Of a stretch of DNA of 64,000 bases, positions 1-10,595 are shown piece by piece (the first letter of the stretch is position 1; each line of letters starts with the position of its first letter). Under the pieces are notes generated by a model, which saw only the letters and a list, made by a program, of their open reading frames with translations, was not told the origin of the DNA and did no database searches. The DNA is from Pseudonocardia sp. N23 (GTDB lineage: Bacteria; Actinomycetota; Actinomycetes; Mycobacteriales; Pseudonocardiaceae): the NCBI RefSeq assembly GCF_002583555.1, contig NZ_BEGX01000035.1, positions 1 through 64,000 of the forward strand, read 5' to 3'. Position numbers and translations under genes: made by a program.

Positions 1-5
1 GCCAT
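1..5 (-). CDS. First codon of the next gene, cut by window edge
   Basis: Only the start is visible: an ATG at 5-3 on the minus strand with a strong GAGGAGG ribosome binding site (15-21) at normal spacing. The gene begins about 40 bases after the stop of the small membrane protein and would belong to the same sdh transcript. Its product lies outside the window. Confidence 0.45.
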
Positions 6-43
6 CGTGTGCTTCCTCCTCGATCGGAGTTACACCGTTGGTT

Positions 44-538
44 TTACAGTCCCATCAACGAGATCAGCGCCGCGATGTAGAAGAAGTAGCGGTGCAGGTT
101 CTGGCCGAGCAGCGGGAAGCGCGTCTCACCGGTGTACTTCTTGTGCGGCTCGGCCACCGCGCACGCGGGCGGCGACAACCAGAAGGCCCGGTAGTAGGCC
201 TTGCGGTAGTAGTAACAGGTGAGCCGGAACAGCAGCAGGAACGGCAACGTGATCGCCGCGTAGGGCAGCCACCACCAGTCGGGCAGGAACTGCCCGAAGT
301 GCGACGCCTCCGGATAGCACCCGACCGAGAAGCACGGGGAGTAGAACGGCGTCAGGTAGCTGTAGTTCTGATCGTTCGTGAAGTAGAAGGCCTGCATGAA
401 CGCGCGGACGGTCGCGTAGACGACCCAGAGGCCGAGTCCGGCGACGTTCAGCAGGGGCGGCAGCCACCACCGGTCGGTGCGCAGCGTCCGTTCGCTGATC
501 TGCGCCCGCCCGGTGGACGCGTCTGTGGTGGATGACAC
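44..538 (-). CDS. Small Cys/His-rich membrane protein of the sdh operon (possible fourth SDH subunit)
   Basis: The product is a 164-residue integral membrane protein encoded after the iron-sulfur subunit on the same strand. Hydrophobic segments lie near residues 29-48, 91-106 and 150-163. It has Cys69-x4-Cys74, then His80, Cys126, His132 and His149, which is unusual for such a small membrane protein. The GTG start is chosen because GAGGA lies 8 nt upstream. Position and composition suggest the extra membrane subunit of a mycobacterial Sdh1-type complex, in which a membrane-embedded Rieske-type [2Fe-2S] centre has been reported. That identification is inference, since no alignment could be run. 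A hairpin separates it from sdhB, so its expression may differ from the core subunits. Confidence 0.75.
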   Translation of the reverse strand: MSSTTDASTGRAQISERTLRTDRWWLPPLLNVAGLGLWVVYATVRAFMQAFYFTNDQNYSYLTPFYSPCFSVGCYPEASHFGQFLPDWWWLPYAAITLPFLLLFRLTCYYYRKAYYRAFWLSPPACAVAEPHKKYTGETRFPLLGQNLHRYFFYIAALISLMGL

Positions 539-724
539 GTCGGAGTTCCTCGTCTGTTCCAGGCGTCGGCGGTGACTCTGACCAGAACATCGCCGCGACG
601 CCGGGGCTGTTGGATTGGCGGAGCCTACGACGTGCAGCGTTCCCCGGTGTCCTCGGGCCGACGTGAGTCCGCAGGTCGAGACACGGCTCACACCCTCGGC
701 GATGATCACCGGGAACGCCGAGCG

Positions 725-749
725 GCCCGGCCCCTCCGCGGGGCCGGGC
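725..749 (-). terminator. Hairpin downstream of sdhB
   Basis: A perfect 10-bp stem (725-734 pairing with 740-749) with a 5-nt loop lies 32 nt after the sdhB stop. No U-tract follows, as is usual in high-GC actinobacteria. It may terminate most sdhCAB transcription or stabilise the 3' end before the downstream membrane gene. Confidence 0.55.
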
Positions 750-781
750 TCTCGTCGCGCGGCGCCCTGCGCCGCTCGCGG

Positions 782-1537
782 TCAGGCGCTGCGCCTCCTC
801 GCCTTGCGGGCGGCGAGGTAGTCCCGGTTCAGCTGGGAGATGACGTCGAGCGGGATCTCCTTCGGGCACGCGACGGCGCACTCGCCCGTGTTGGTGCAGC
901 CCCCGAAGCCCGCCGCGTCGTGCTCGTCGACCATCGCGAGCACGCGGCTGTTGCGCTCCGGCTGCCCCTGCGGCAACTCGCCGAGATGGGTGATCTTGGC
1001 GCCGAGGAACAGCGACGCCGACCCGTTCGGGCACGCCGCGACGCACGCGCCGCACCCGATGCAGGCCGCCGCCGTGAACGCGCGGTCCGCCTGGTCCTTG
1101 GGCACCGGGACGGCGTGGGCGTCCGGGGCCGAGCCGGTCGGGGCCGAGATGTACCCGCCGGCGGCGATGATGCGGTCGAACGCGCCACGGTCGACGACCA
1201 GGTCCTTCACGACGGGGAACGCCCCCGCCCGGAACGGCTCCACCGTGATCGTGTCGCCGTCGGAGAAGTGCCGCATGTGCAGCTGGCAGGTCGTCGTCGC
1301 CTTCTCGGGACCGTGCGGCTGCCCGTCGATGACCATGCTGCACGCGCCGCAGATGCCCTCGCGGCAGTCGTGGTCGAACGCGACCGGCTCCTCGCCCTCG
1401 ACCGTCAGCTTCTCGTTCAGGACGTCGAGCAGCTCCAGGAACGACATGTCCGGCGACGCGTCGTCGACGTCGTAGCTCGCCATGGCACCGCGGTCGTCCG
1501 CGTCGCGCTGCCGCCAGACCTTCAGATGCAGTCTCAC
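782..1537 (-). CDS. sdhB: Succinate dehydrogenase/fumarate reductase iron-sulfur subunit
   Basis: The 251-residue electron-transfer subunit carries electrons from FAD in the flavoprotein to the membrane anchor. The N-terminal plant-type ferredoxin domain holds the [2Fe-2S] ligands in [10 protein letters not shown] and a further Cys in TTTCQLH. The C-terminal part holds the [4Fe-4S]/[3Fe-4S] ligands in [14 protein letters not shown] and in [16 protein letters not shown]. Length matches the mycobacterial Sdh1 iron-sulfur protein (Rv0247c type). It follows sdhA by 16 nt in the order sdhC-sdhA-sdhB. A hairpin follows the gene. Confidence 0.96.
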   Translation of the reverse strand: MRLHLKVWRQRDADDRGAMASYDVDDASPDMSFLELLDVLNEKLTVEGEEPVAFDHDCREGICGACSMVIDGQPHGPEKATTTCQLHMRHFSDGDTITVEPFRAGAFPVVKDLVVDRGAFDRIIAAGGYISAPTGSAPDAHAVPVPKDQADRAFTAAACIGCGACVAACPNGSASLFLGAKITHLGELPQGQPERNSRVLAMVDEHDAAGFGGCTNTGECAVACPKEIPLDVISQLNRDYLAARKARRRSA

Positions 1538-1553
1538 TCGTAGCTCCGCCGGC

Positions 1554-3497
<1,944 letters not shown>

Positions 3498-3508
3498 TGC
3501 AGGCCTCC

Positions 3509-4246
3509 TCAGACCAGGCCGAAGGTGGCGGCGAACGGGACCGACAGGAAGCCGACGACCAGCACCGCCGCGAACACGAACGCGAACGTCTTCAGTGCGC
3601 GCTGGGTGAGGGCGTTGGACCGGCCGAAGGTCTGGAGGCCGCTCCACATGCCGTGCCGGACGTGGAAGCCGACCGTCAGCACCGCGAGGGTGTAGAAGAG
3701 CGTCACGTACCAGCGCGACGGGTCGAAGTCCGCCACGACGTTCGCGTGGACCTCGCCGTGCACACCGTTCGGGTTGAGCGTGCCCGTCGTGAGGTCCAGG
3801 ACGTGGTAGACGACGAACAGCAGGATGATCACCCCACCCCAGCGCATCGTGCGCGCGGCGTAGCTGCCCTCCACCGGCTGCCGGTGGACGTAGCGGACCG
3901 GGCGGGCCGCGCGCGCCCGGCGGGCCAGCACGATCGCCGATCCCACGTGCGCCACGAGTGCCACCGTCAGGAGCACCCTGATCGCCCACAGCACGCCCGC
4001 GTACGGCACCGCCGGCTCCAGCAGCGTCCGCAGCCAGGCCGAGTACGAGTCCAGTGCGTCGGCACCGAAGAAGATCTTCAGGTTCCCGACCATGTGGAGC
4101 ACGAGGTAGAGCAGCATGGCGGCCCCGGAGGCCGCCATCACGTACTTGAGGACCACCGACGGGACCCGCCGGCGGCGGCGCGCGGGAACCGGGCGTCGCG
4201 CGGGGGTCGTCCCCCGGCTCGCGGGCCGGTCGGCAGTCGTCGTCAC
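3509..4246 (-). CDS. sdhC: Succinate dehydrogenase cytochrome b-type membrane anchor
   Basis: The 245-residue membrane anchor accepts electrons from sdhB and passes them to quinone. After a basic N-terminus it has about five transmembrane helices. Histidines that could ligate haem b occur in helix 1 (LVLHMVGN) and later in VVYHVLD and GFHVRHG. Fold and length match the single-polypeptide anchor of the fumarate reductase/Sdh1 family (Rv0249c type). It is first in the operon, with a GTG start. A LysR gene is transcribed divergently 77 bp away, so the shared region is the likely control point. Confidence 0.92.
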   Translation of the reverse strand: MTTTADRPASRGTTPARRPVPARRRRRVPSVVLKYVMAASGAAMLLYLVLHMVGNLKIFFGADALDSYSAWLRTLLEPAVPYAGVLWAIRVLLTVALVAHVGSAIVLARRARAARPVRYVHRQPVEGSYAARTMRWGGVIILLFVVYHVLDLTTGTLNPNGVHGEVHANVVADFDPSRWYVTLFYTLAVLTVGFHVRHGMWSGLQTFGRSNALTQRALKTFAFVFAAVLVVGFLSVPFAATFGLV

Positions 4247-4254
4247 GCATCAAG

Positions 4255-4282
4255 TGGACGTCTCACACCGGCCAAACGTCCA
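4255..4282. promoter_or_regulatory. Candidate operator between sdhC and the LysR gene
   Basis: The 77-bp divergent intergenic region contains a perfect inverted repeat, TGGACGT (4255-4261) and ACGTCCA (4276-4282), separated by 14 bases. LysR-type regulators commonly bind interrupted dyads between their own gene and the divergent target. Binding by the adjacent regulator is inferred from position only. Confidence 0.5.
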
Positions 4283-4323
4283 ATGCATGAAAACGACGAC
4301 ACCGATGCCCGTAGGCTATAGGC

Positions 4324-5268
4324 GTGACGCTGCAGCAGCTCGCGTACTTCCTCGCCCTCGCCGACGTGCGCAGCTTCACTCGGGCGGCGGATCGCATGGG
4401 TGTCGCCCAACCCACACTGTCGCGTCAGCTCAAGGCCCTCGAGGACAGCCTCGGGGCGCCGTTGATCAACCGCGCGCAGGGCCGGCTCACCCTCACCCCC
4501 GCGGGCGAGGCCATCCTCCCCCTGGCCCGGCGGATGCTCGCCGACGCCGACAACGCCCGCGCCGCCGTGGCCGAGGTCGTCGGACTGCGCCGCGGCCGCG
4601 TCCGCGTCGGCGCCACCCCGTCGCTGTGCATCGGCGTCCTCGCCGACGCGATCCCCGTCTTCCACGACCGCTACCCCGACCTGTCGATCGAGCTCTCCGA
4701 GAGCGGTTCCCAGCTGCTCGTGCGTGGCCTCGAACGCGGCGAGCTCGACGTCGCCGTCCTCGTCGTCCCCCGCCAGGGCCTCGACCCGTCGCTCGAGGTG
4801 ACACCGCTGCTGCGCGAACGGCTCTCCGTCGCCTCACCGCGCTCCGAGCCCCCGCCCTCGGGCCGCGGGACGATGAGCATCACCGAGCTCTCCCGGCGCG
4901 CCCTCGTGATGTTCCGACGCGGCTACGACCTCCGCGAGGTCACCCTGCGCGCCTACTCCGACGCCGGCGTCGAGCCGCGCTTCGCCGTCGAGGGCGGGGA
5001 GATGGACGCGGTGCTGCGCCTCGTCGAGACGGGCACCGGCGTCGCCGTCGTTCCCGACCTGGTGTTCGCCGGCCGGCCACGGCTGCGCCGTACGACCCTG
5101 ACCCCGCCGCTCTACCGCACCGTGGCGCTGGCCTGCCGTACCGACGTCACCCCCACACCCGCGGTGCAGGCGTTCCAGGACACGCTCCTGGGATTCCTCG
5201 CCGAGGCCGAGACGATCGGCGACCTGGGCACCGACGTCCAGGTCCTGCACCGCGCCCCGACCCCGTGA
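4324..5268 (+). CDS. LysR-family transcriptional regulator, divergent from sdh
   Basis: The 314-residue protein has a classic LysR layout. The N-terminal winged helix-turn-helix (about residues 2-60) includes FTRAADRMGVAQPTLSRQ and the linker LTPAGEAIL. A periplasmic-binding-protein-like effector domain begins at about residue 90 (RVRVGATPSLCIGVL). The start is GTG and the gene has little or no leader. Divergent placement next to sdhCAB suggests that it controls succinate dehydrogenase in response to a small metabolite, but the ligand cannot be read from sequence. The gene ends in a C-rich repeat tract. Confidence 0.93.
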   Translation: MTLQQLAYFLALADVRSFTRAADRMGVAQPTLSRQLKALEDSLGAPLINRAQGRLTLTPAGEAILPLARRMLADADNARAAVAEVVGLRRGRVRVGATPSLCIGVLADAIPVFHDRYPDLSIELSESGSQLLVRGLERGELDVAVLVVPRQGLDPSLEVTPLLRERLSVASPRSEPPPSGRGTMSITELSRRALVMFRRGYDLREVTLRAYSDAGVEPRFAVEGGEMDAVLRLVETGTGVAVVPDLVFAGRPRLRRTTLTPPLYRTVALACRTDVTPTPAVQAFQDTLLGFLAEAETIGDLGTDVQVLHRAPTP

Positions 5269-5273
5269 CCCCT

Positions 5274-5362
5274 GCCCGCCCTGCCCCCGCCCTGCCCCCG
5301 CCCTGCCCCCCGCCCTGCGTCGCCCCGCCCCGGCCCCGCGTCGCCCCGCCCCGCGTCGCCGA
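5274..5362. repeat. C-rich short tandem repeats after the LysR gene
   Basis: The strand runs through four imperfect 9-12 bp units of the form CTGCCCCCGCC, then three imperfect units beginning GCGTCGCCCCGCC. The tract starts 5 nt after the LysR stop. The rest of the 312-base gap to recX, about 5363-5580, shows no gene and no clear signal. Confidence 0.75.
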
Positions 5363-5580
5363 GTCCGACACCAGGCCGCTTGTCGACGTGGAGAACCGGC
5401 GTCACGTCGCATCCGGCGCACGGGAAATACCGGCGCGGGGAGGGTCGTCCATCCGGGCCCGTCAGACCGACCCCGTGTGCGCCGAGGCCGGCGCGAGACC
5501 GCATCGGTGTCCGGCCGCCGGCCTCGTGTCGCGTTCGGCGTGGTCCGGCCGGGCACGGCCCTGTCGGCGACGTGTGAGGC

Positions 5581-6789
5581 TCAGTCGTCGGTCTCGGGGA
5601 TCTGGTCGGCCAGCTCCGCCGCGTGCTCCGCGACGGCTTCCTTGACGACGCGGTACGCGATCCCCGCGGGGTAGCCCTTCCGCGCGAGCATGCCGAGCAG
5701 CCGGCGGGCCATCGCCTCGTCGGGGACGCCGCTGCGGGTGCGGAGCTTGCGGTCGACCAGCGCGCGGGCGCGGGCCTCCTCGGAGGCGTCGTCGATCTCG
5801 GACAGCGCCTCCCCGACCGCCTCGGAGTCCACCCCCTTGCGGCGCAGCTCGACGGCGATCGCCCGGCGGCCGAGGCCGCTGTAGGTGTGCCGTGAGTGGA
5901 CCCACTGGTCGGCGAACGCCTTGTCGTCGATCAGACCGACCGCACCGAAGCGTTCGAGGACCTGGTCGGCCGCGTCGTCCGGGATTCCCTTGCGGCGCAG
6001 TACGTCCGCGAGTTCTTTCCGCGTCCGCGACCGGACCTCCAGCTGCCGCAGGCAGATCGTCCTGGCCGCAGCCACCGGATCGTCGGGCGGCTCGGGCGGT
6101 CCGCTGCGTCGGCCACGCTCACCCGAGCGCCCACCACGAGTCGACCGACGTCCGCGAGCGCGATCCGGTTCGCGAGGCCCGTCGGGGTCACGTCCGTCCG
6201 CCGTGTCGGAACCGGTAGGGGCATCCTCCGGCGCGGGGGCACTCCGTCCATGATCGTCGCCCGGACCGCGCCGGCGCCCACCGTGCGCACGACCCACCTG
6301 CGAACGGTCACTCTGCGTACGGTCACCCTGCGAACGACGCCCACCGGCGCGACCCGGCCGACTGTCCCGCCGGAGCAGATCGGCGGCCCGGACGACCGCC
6401 GGCAGCGAACCGGTGCCGCCGGACGAGGCACCGGACTCCGAGTCGGCGACGGGCTCCAGGTCGACGGCGGGGTCCATCTCGACGACAGGGCCCAGGCCGA
6501 CAGGGTCCAGGCCGACGACGGTCGGAGCGGCCACACGGGTGTCGACCAGCATCGACAGGTCAGCCATGCGGACGCCGCTGTCGTCACGGTCCCGCGGGGC
6601 CACGTCGTCGGTACCGGGGACGTCGTCGGCACCGGAGAGGTCCCCGAACCCGGCCACGTGACCCGGCTCGCCGGCTTCGTCCTCCGAGTCGAAGTCGAAG
6701 CCGGCGACCGCGATCACACGACGGGGGCCGTCGGGCTGCTCGGCGCAGGCAGCGTCACCGGCGCGAGCGGGGTCGTGCGAGTCGGGCAC
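5581..6789 (-). CDS. recX: RecX, modulator of RecA, with a long disordered N-terminal extension
   Basis: RecX binds RecA filaments and limits recombinase activity. The conserved domain occupies about the last 150 residues (from CLRQLEVRSRTRKELADVL) and has the three-helix repeats typical of the family, ending near ARKGYPAGIAYRVVKEA. The preceding 250 residues are low complexity: acidic near the N-terminus, then rich in Arg, Gly, Asp and Ser. The family is normally 150-200 residues, so the 402-residue length is unusual. I chose the GTG 4 nt after the recA stop; an internal start such as MADLSMLVDT would shorten it. It is co-transcribed with recA. Confidence 0.88.
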   Translation of the reverse strand: MPDSHDPARAGDAACAEQPDGPRRVIAVAGFDFDSEDEAGEPGHVAGFGDLSGADDVPGTDDVAPRDRDDSGVRMADLSMLVDTRVAAPTVVGLDPVGLGPVVEMDPAVDLEPVADSESGASSGGTGSLPAVVRAADLLRRDSRPGRAGGRRSQGDRTQSDRSQVGRAHGGRRRGPGDDHGRSAPAPEDAPTGSDTADGRDPDGPREPDRARGRRSTRGGRSGERGRRSGPPEPPDDPVAAARTICLRQLEVRSRTRKELADVLRRKGIPDDAADQVLERFGAVGLIDDKAFADQWVHSRHTYSGLGRRAIAVELRRKGVDSEAVGEALSEIDDASEEARARALVDRKLRTRSGVPDEAMARRLLGMLARKGYPAGIAYRVVKEAVAEHAAELADQIPETDD

Positions 6790-6793
6790 CCGA

Positions 6794-7837
6794 TCAGAAG
6801 TCGACCGGAGCCGGGAGCGGCTCGACGGCCTCGGCGTCGAGCACCGCACCGATACCGAGCTTCTCCTTGATCCGCTTCTCGACCTCGGCGGCGATGTCCG
6901 GGTTCTCCTTGAGGAACTTGCGGGCGTTCTCCTTGCCCTGCCCCATCTGGTCGCCCTCGTAGGTGTACCAGGCACCCGACTTGCGGATGATCCCCTGCTC
7001 GACACCCACGTCGATCAGCGAGCCCTCGCGGCTGATGCCGACGCCGTAGAGCACGTCGAACTCGGCCTGCTTGAACGGCGGGGCCACCTTGTTCTTCACG
7101 ACCTTGACGCGGGTCCGGCTGCCGACCATGTCGGTGCCGTCCTTCAGCGTCTCGATGCGGCGGATGTCGAGCCGGACGGAGGCGTAGAACTTCAGCGCCT
7201 TGCCACCGGTCGTGGTCTCCGGCGAGCCGAACATGACGCCGATCTTCTCGCGCAGCTGGTTGATGAAGATCATCGTGGTGCCCGAGTTGCTCAGCGCACC
7301 GGTGATCTTGCGCAGCGCCTGGCTCATGAGCCGGGCCTGCAGGCCGACGTGGCTGTCGCCCATCTCGCCCTCGATCTCGGCGCGCGGCACGAGCGCGGCC
7401 ACCGAGTCGATCACGATGATGTCGAGTGCGCCGGAGCGGATCAGCATGTCGGCGATCTCGAGCGCCTGCTCACCGGTGTCGGGCTGGGAGACCAGCAGCG
7501 CATCGGTGTCGACACCCAGCGCCTTGGCGTACTCCGGGTCGAGCGCGTGCTCGGCGTCGATGAAGGCGGCGATGCCGCCGGCGGCCTGGGCACTGGCCAC
7601 CGCGTGCAGCGCGACCGTGGTCTTACCGCTGGACTCGGGGCCGTAGATCTCCACGACGCGGCCACGGGGGAAACCGCCCACGCCGAGCGCCACGTCGAGC
7701 GCGATGGAGCCGGTGGGGATCACGCCGATGGGCGGGCGCGTGTCGTCACCCAGCCTCATCACGGAGCCCTTGCCGTGGTTCTTCTCGATCTGTGCGAGGG
7801 CGAGTTCGAGGGCCTTCTCGCGGTCGGGTGCGGTCAT
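6794..7837 (-). CDS. recA: Recombinase RecA
   Basis: This 347-residue recombinase binds single-stranded DNA, carries out strand exchange and promotes LexA self-cleavage. Walker [10 protein letters not shown] lies at residues 66-74. Walker B is in [12 protein letters not shown], loop L1 is near [10 protein letters not shown], and loop L2 near [19 protein letters not shown]. The ATG is chosen because [13 protein letters not shown] matches the usual actinobacterial RecA N-terminus; upstream in-frame codons are not conserved. No intein is present, unlike in M. tuberculosis. An SOS box lies about 170 bp upstream and recX follows directly. Confidence 0.98.
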   Translation of the reverse strand: MTAPDREKALELALAQIEKNHGKGSVMRLGDDTRPPIGVIPTGSIALDVALGVGGFPRGRVVEIYGPESSGKTTVALHAVASAQAAGGIAAFIDAEHALDPEYAKALGVDTDALLVSQPDTGEQALEIADMLIRSGALDIIVIDSVAALVPRAEIEGEMGDSHVGLQARLMSQALRKITGALSNSGTTMIFINQLREKIGVMFGSPETTTGGKALKFYASVRLDIRRIETLKDGTDMVGSRTRVKVVKNKVAPPFKQAEFDVLYGVGISREGSLIDVGVEQGIIRKSGAWYTYEGDQMGQGKENARKFLKENPDIAAEVEKRIKEKLGIGAVLDAEAVEPLPAPVDF

Positions 7838-8002
7838 CTCGGTCTGCCACCTCGCTGATGCGCTGTCGGTGCGGGATCGGTCCGGCGCCTTGGCCGATGT
7901 CTTGCGGGGAGCCACGGACGAACCGTATTGGGTCCGACCGACAGTTCCTGCGTGCACGCCCCCGCTGTGGACAACCGGGAACGTTGTGGACCGAAGGCTA
8001 TA

Positions 8003-8016
8003 CGAACAGGTGTTCG
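8003..8016. promoter_or_regulatory. LexA-binding SOS box upstream of recA
   Basis: CGAACAGGTGTTCG matches the Gram-positive/mycobacterial SOS consensus CGAAC-N4-GTTCG exactly, including the purine/pyrimidine positions in the spacer. It lies 166 bp before the recA start and 116 bp after the DUF3046 stop, so it should make recA-recX DNA-damage inducible. The rest of 7838-8131 shows no gene. Confidence 0.93.
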
Positions 8017-8131
8017 AGTTCGGTTCCGACACGCCGATCGGCTACCGTGCCGCGCCGAGCGGCGCACCCACCCGGACAACGACTGCCCGCGCCGCGGGCG
8101 ACGTCCCGGTCCCGGCGAAAAGAACCGCAGG

Positions 8132-8326
8132 TCAGCGCCTGTCGGCAGGCACGTCGTAGGCCTCGCACACCACGCGCCACACCCGTTTGGGGTCGATCCC
8201 CGCCTCGATGGCCTGCTCGACCGTGCGGCCGCCGAGCTCGGCGAACACGTGGTCCTTGGCCAGCGAACCCGCCCGCACGGCGCCGAACTCCCCCGCCATC
8301 AGCTCCCGGAAGTGACTCAGTCGCAC
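8132..8326 (-). CDS. DUF3046 protein linked to recA
   Basis: This is a 64-residue soluble protein of the DUF3046 family (Rv2738c type), found almost only in Actinobacteria and usually encoded just upstream of recA. It begins RLSHFRELMAGEFG and includes VFAELGGRTVEQAIEAGIDP and WRVVCEAYDVP, the family hallmarks. The start is GTG. Function is unknown; constant linkage to recA-recX suggests a role in or near DNA repair, but nothing in the sequence shows activity. It is separated from recA by the SOS-box region. Confidence 0.9.
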   Translation of the reverse strand: MRLSHFRELMAGEFGAVRAGSLAKDHVFAELGGRTVEQAIEAGIDPKRVWRVVCEAYDVPADRR

Positions 8327-8362
8327 ACGCCGAGCGTACCGGCGCGTGCCAGTGTGGGACTC

Positions 8363-9718
8363 GTGCGCGACGAGCTGACCCGACAGGTGTGGGAGCTCCT
8401 CGGCGGAGCGCCCGAGGACCTTCGACGGCTGACGATCACCGGACCTCCGACCACGCTGACCTCGCGGTTCCCGGTCACCGACGTCGGCGCGGCCGTCGTT
8501 GGCGCGGCACTGCTGGCCGCCACGGCGGACGGTCGCGGACGTGCGGTCGGCATCGACACGCGGCAGCTGGCCGTCGCCATGCGGTCCGAGCGGTACCTGC
8601 GCCGCGACGGTGCGAGCCCGGGAGATCCGTTCGACCCGCTGTCGGCCTTCCACCGCACGGCCGACGGCTGGCTGCGGCTGCACGCCAACTATCCCTGGCA
8701 CCGCGCCGCGGCCCGTCGCGTACTGGGCCTGCCCGACGGCGCCGGTCCCGGTGACGTCGCCGCGGCGGCCCGGCACTGGCGCGCCGAGGAGCTGGAGTCG
8801 GCGGTGCACGAGAACGGTGGCGTCGCCGCGGCGGTGCGCACCGAGCAGCGGTGGAGCGCGACGGCGGCCGGCGCGGCCGCGCGGGCACTGCCGCTCGTCG
8901 GGACCCGGAACCTCGGCGACGCCGCGCCGCGGCAGGCCCGGCGCCCACGCGTGCTGGACCTGACCCGGGTGATCGCGGGCCCCGTCGCCACCCGGACGCT
9001 CGCCGCGCACGGCGCCGAGGTCGTGCGGCTCGACGCCCCCGACCGGCCCGAGCTCCCCGCCCAGGCGTGGGAGACGCTGACGGGCAAGCACAGCGCACTG
9101 CTGGACCTGGCGACGGGCGCGGACCGGCTGGAGGCACTGCTGGCGGGCGCGGACGTCGTCGTCACCGGGTACCGGCCGCACGCGCTCGACCGGTTCGGGC
9201 TCGCCCCGGAGACGTTGGCGCAGCGCTTCCCGGGGCTGGTCGTCGTCACGTTGTCGGCGTGGGGCGGGACCGGGCCGTGGGCCGGTCGGCGGGGGTTCGA
9301 CAGCCTCGTGCAGGCGGCGTGCGGGATCGGCGAGACCGAACGTCGCGACCCGGATCCCGCGTGCCCGCCCGGAGCGCTGCCCGCGCAGGTCCTCGACCAC
9401 TCGACGGGCTACCTGGGCGCTGCCGCCGCCCTGCTCGCGCTGGCCCGGCAGCGCCGGGACGGCGGCACACCCCACGTCGAGCTGGCGTTGACGGCGACGG
9501 CGTCGTGGCTCCAGTCGTTGCCCCGCACCGCCGAGCCGCCGGCCGCCGAGGAGGTCGACGCCTCGCCGTGGATCGGGGACGTCCCCGCGGCCGACGGGGT
9601 GCTGACGCTCGCGTCCCCGCCCGGCACCGTCGACGGGGAGGGCCTGCGCTGGCCCGGACCGGCTCCTGCCTACGGTGCGGCCCCGGCGACCTGGCCGCCG
9701 GACGCGCAGGCCCCGTAA
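8363..9718 (+). CDS. CaiB/BaiF (type III) CoA-transferase family protein
   Basis: The 451-residue protein has a clear family III CoA-transferase core in its second half (RVLDLTRVIAGPVATRTLAAHG, then LSAWGGTGPW and GYLGAAAALLAL). The family moves CoA between carboxylic acids via an Asp-bound intermediate. Here the core is preceded by about 200 residues resembling a second, degenerate CaiB-like half. The Asp in LPAQVLDHSTGYLGAA aligns with the usual catalytic region, but I cannot confirm it is the nucleophile. GTG at 8354 in the same frame is an alternative start. Substrate is unknown; the gene stands alone and divergent from DUF3046. Confidence 0.85.
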   Translation: MRDELTRQVWELLGGAPEDLRRLTITGPPTTLTSRFPVTDVGAAVVGAALLAATADGRGRAVGIDTRQLAVAMRSERYLRRDGASPGDPFDPLSAFHRTADGWLRLHANYPWHRAAARRVLGLPDGAGPGDVAAAARHWRAEELESAVHENGGVAAAVRTEQRWSATAAGAAARALPLVGTRNLGDAAPRQARRPRVLDLTRVIAGPVATRTLAAHGAEVVRLDAPDRPELPAQAWETLTGKHSALLDLATGADRLEALLAGADVVVTGYRPHALDRFGLAPETLAQRFPGLVVVTLSAWGGTGPWAGRRGFDSLVQAACGIGETERRDPDPACPPGALPAQVLDHSTGYLGAAAALLALARQRRDGGTPHVELALTATASWLQSLPRTAEPPAAEEVDASPWIGDVPAADGVLTLASPPGTVDGEGLRWPGPAPAYGAAPATWPPDAQAP

Positions 9719-9743
9719 CCTGTCCGATGTGTCCGCGTCCGTG

Positions 9744-9884
9744 ATGTCCGCGACGACGGGGACCCTCGCGCAGGGCGACCCGACCGGCATGTCGTCGACG
9801 GTCGGCCAGGTCGTCGTGGTGCTGGTCCTGCTGGCGTCGCTCGCGCTGCTCCTGCGCTGGTGGATCCAGCAGCGCAAGCGCTGA
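9744..9884 (+). CDS. Small single-pass membrane protein (hypothetical)
   Basis: A possible 46-residue protein has one C-terminal transmembrane helix (VGQVVVVLVLLASLALLLRW) and a basic tail (IQQRKR), giving a clear inside-positive end. In-frame GTG codons at 9729 and 9741 are alternative starts. It lies 25 nt after the CoA-transferase gene. No ribosome binding site is convincing and I do not recognise the family. The hydrophobic helix with a charged end in a GC-rich region makes chance less likely but does not exclude it. Confidence 0.45.
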   Translation: MSATTGTLAQGDPTGMSSTVGQVVVVLVLLASLALLLRWWIQQRKR

Positions 9885-9909
9885 TCACACCCCCGCGACG
9901 ACCCGGGCA

Positions 9910-10590
9910 TCGGCGGCGCGCGCGGCGTTGACGGACCCGCACCCCGGTCGGGTGCTCAGCCAGTTCCTCCACCTCGGGGCGACGGTCACCGCCGGCGCGC
10001 TCGGCGTCCCCGCCGGCACGACCGCGCTGATCGCGGCCGTCCCACCGCTGGTCGTGGCGACGCGCGCCGGTCCCGGCCCTGGGCGAACGGCCCGCGGCTC
10101 GGGCTGCTCGTGGGCCTGGCCGGGGTGGCGCTCGTCGTCGGCGGGGACGTGCACGCCGACGGGGTGCCGTGGTGGGCGTTCCTGCTGCTCGTCGGCGGGA
10201 TGCTCGTGCTGTCCGCCGGAACGCTGCTCACCCGGCGCGCAGGGACGTCGGAGTCGCCGCTGGAGTCACTGACGATCCAGGGCGTGACGACGGCCGCGCT
10301 GTTCACCGTGGTCGCCGCAGTGGACGGTCGGCTCGCCCCGCCCGCCGACCCCGGCTTCTTGTGGTCGGTCGCGGGGGTGGTCGGGCTGTCGACGTCCGGC
10401 GGCTACGGGGCGTACCTGTTCGTCGTGCGCCGCAGCGGGGCGACACGGGCGGCACGCTGCTCCACCTCACGCCGCCGACCACGATGATCCGGGCATATCC
10501 GATGTTCGGACAGGTTCCGGGGGTGCCGGCGCTGCCCGGCGTCTCGCTCGCCGCGATGGGCGTCGCCCCGGTCCTGCTGCCCGCCGGCAG
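9910..10590 (+). pseudogene. Decayed EamA/DMT-family permease
   Basis: Fragments of one EamA-type transporter lie in three successive reading frames. The first encodes PAGTTALIAAVPPLVVA, the second GLAGVALVVGGD to GAYLFVVRRSGATR, and the third TLLHLTPPTTM to GVSLAAMGVAPVLLPAG. The order is that of an intact C-terminal half, with frame changes near 10080-10105 and near 10445. The N-terminal half is missing. At least two frameshifts plus truncation argue for a dead gene rather than sequencing error. It fills the gap before lhr. Confidence 0.8.
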
Positions 10591-10595
10591 GCGAA

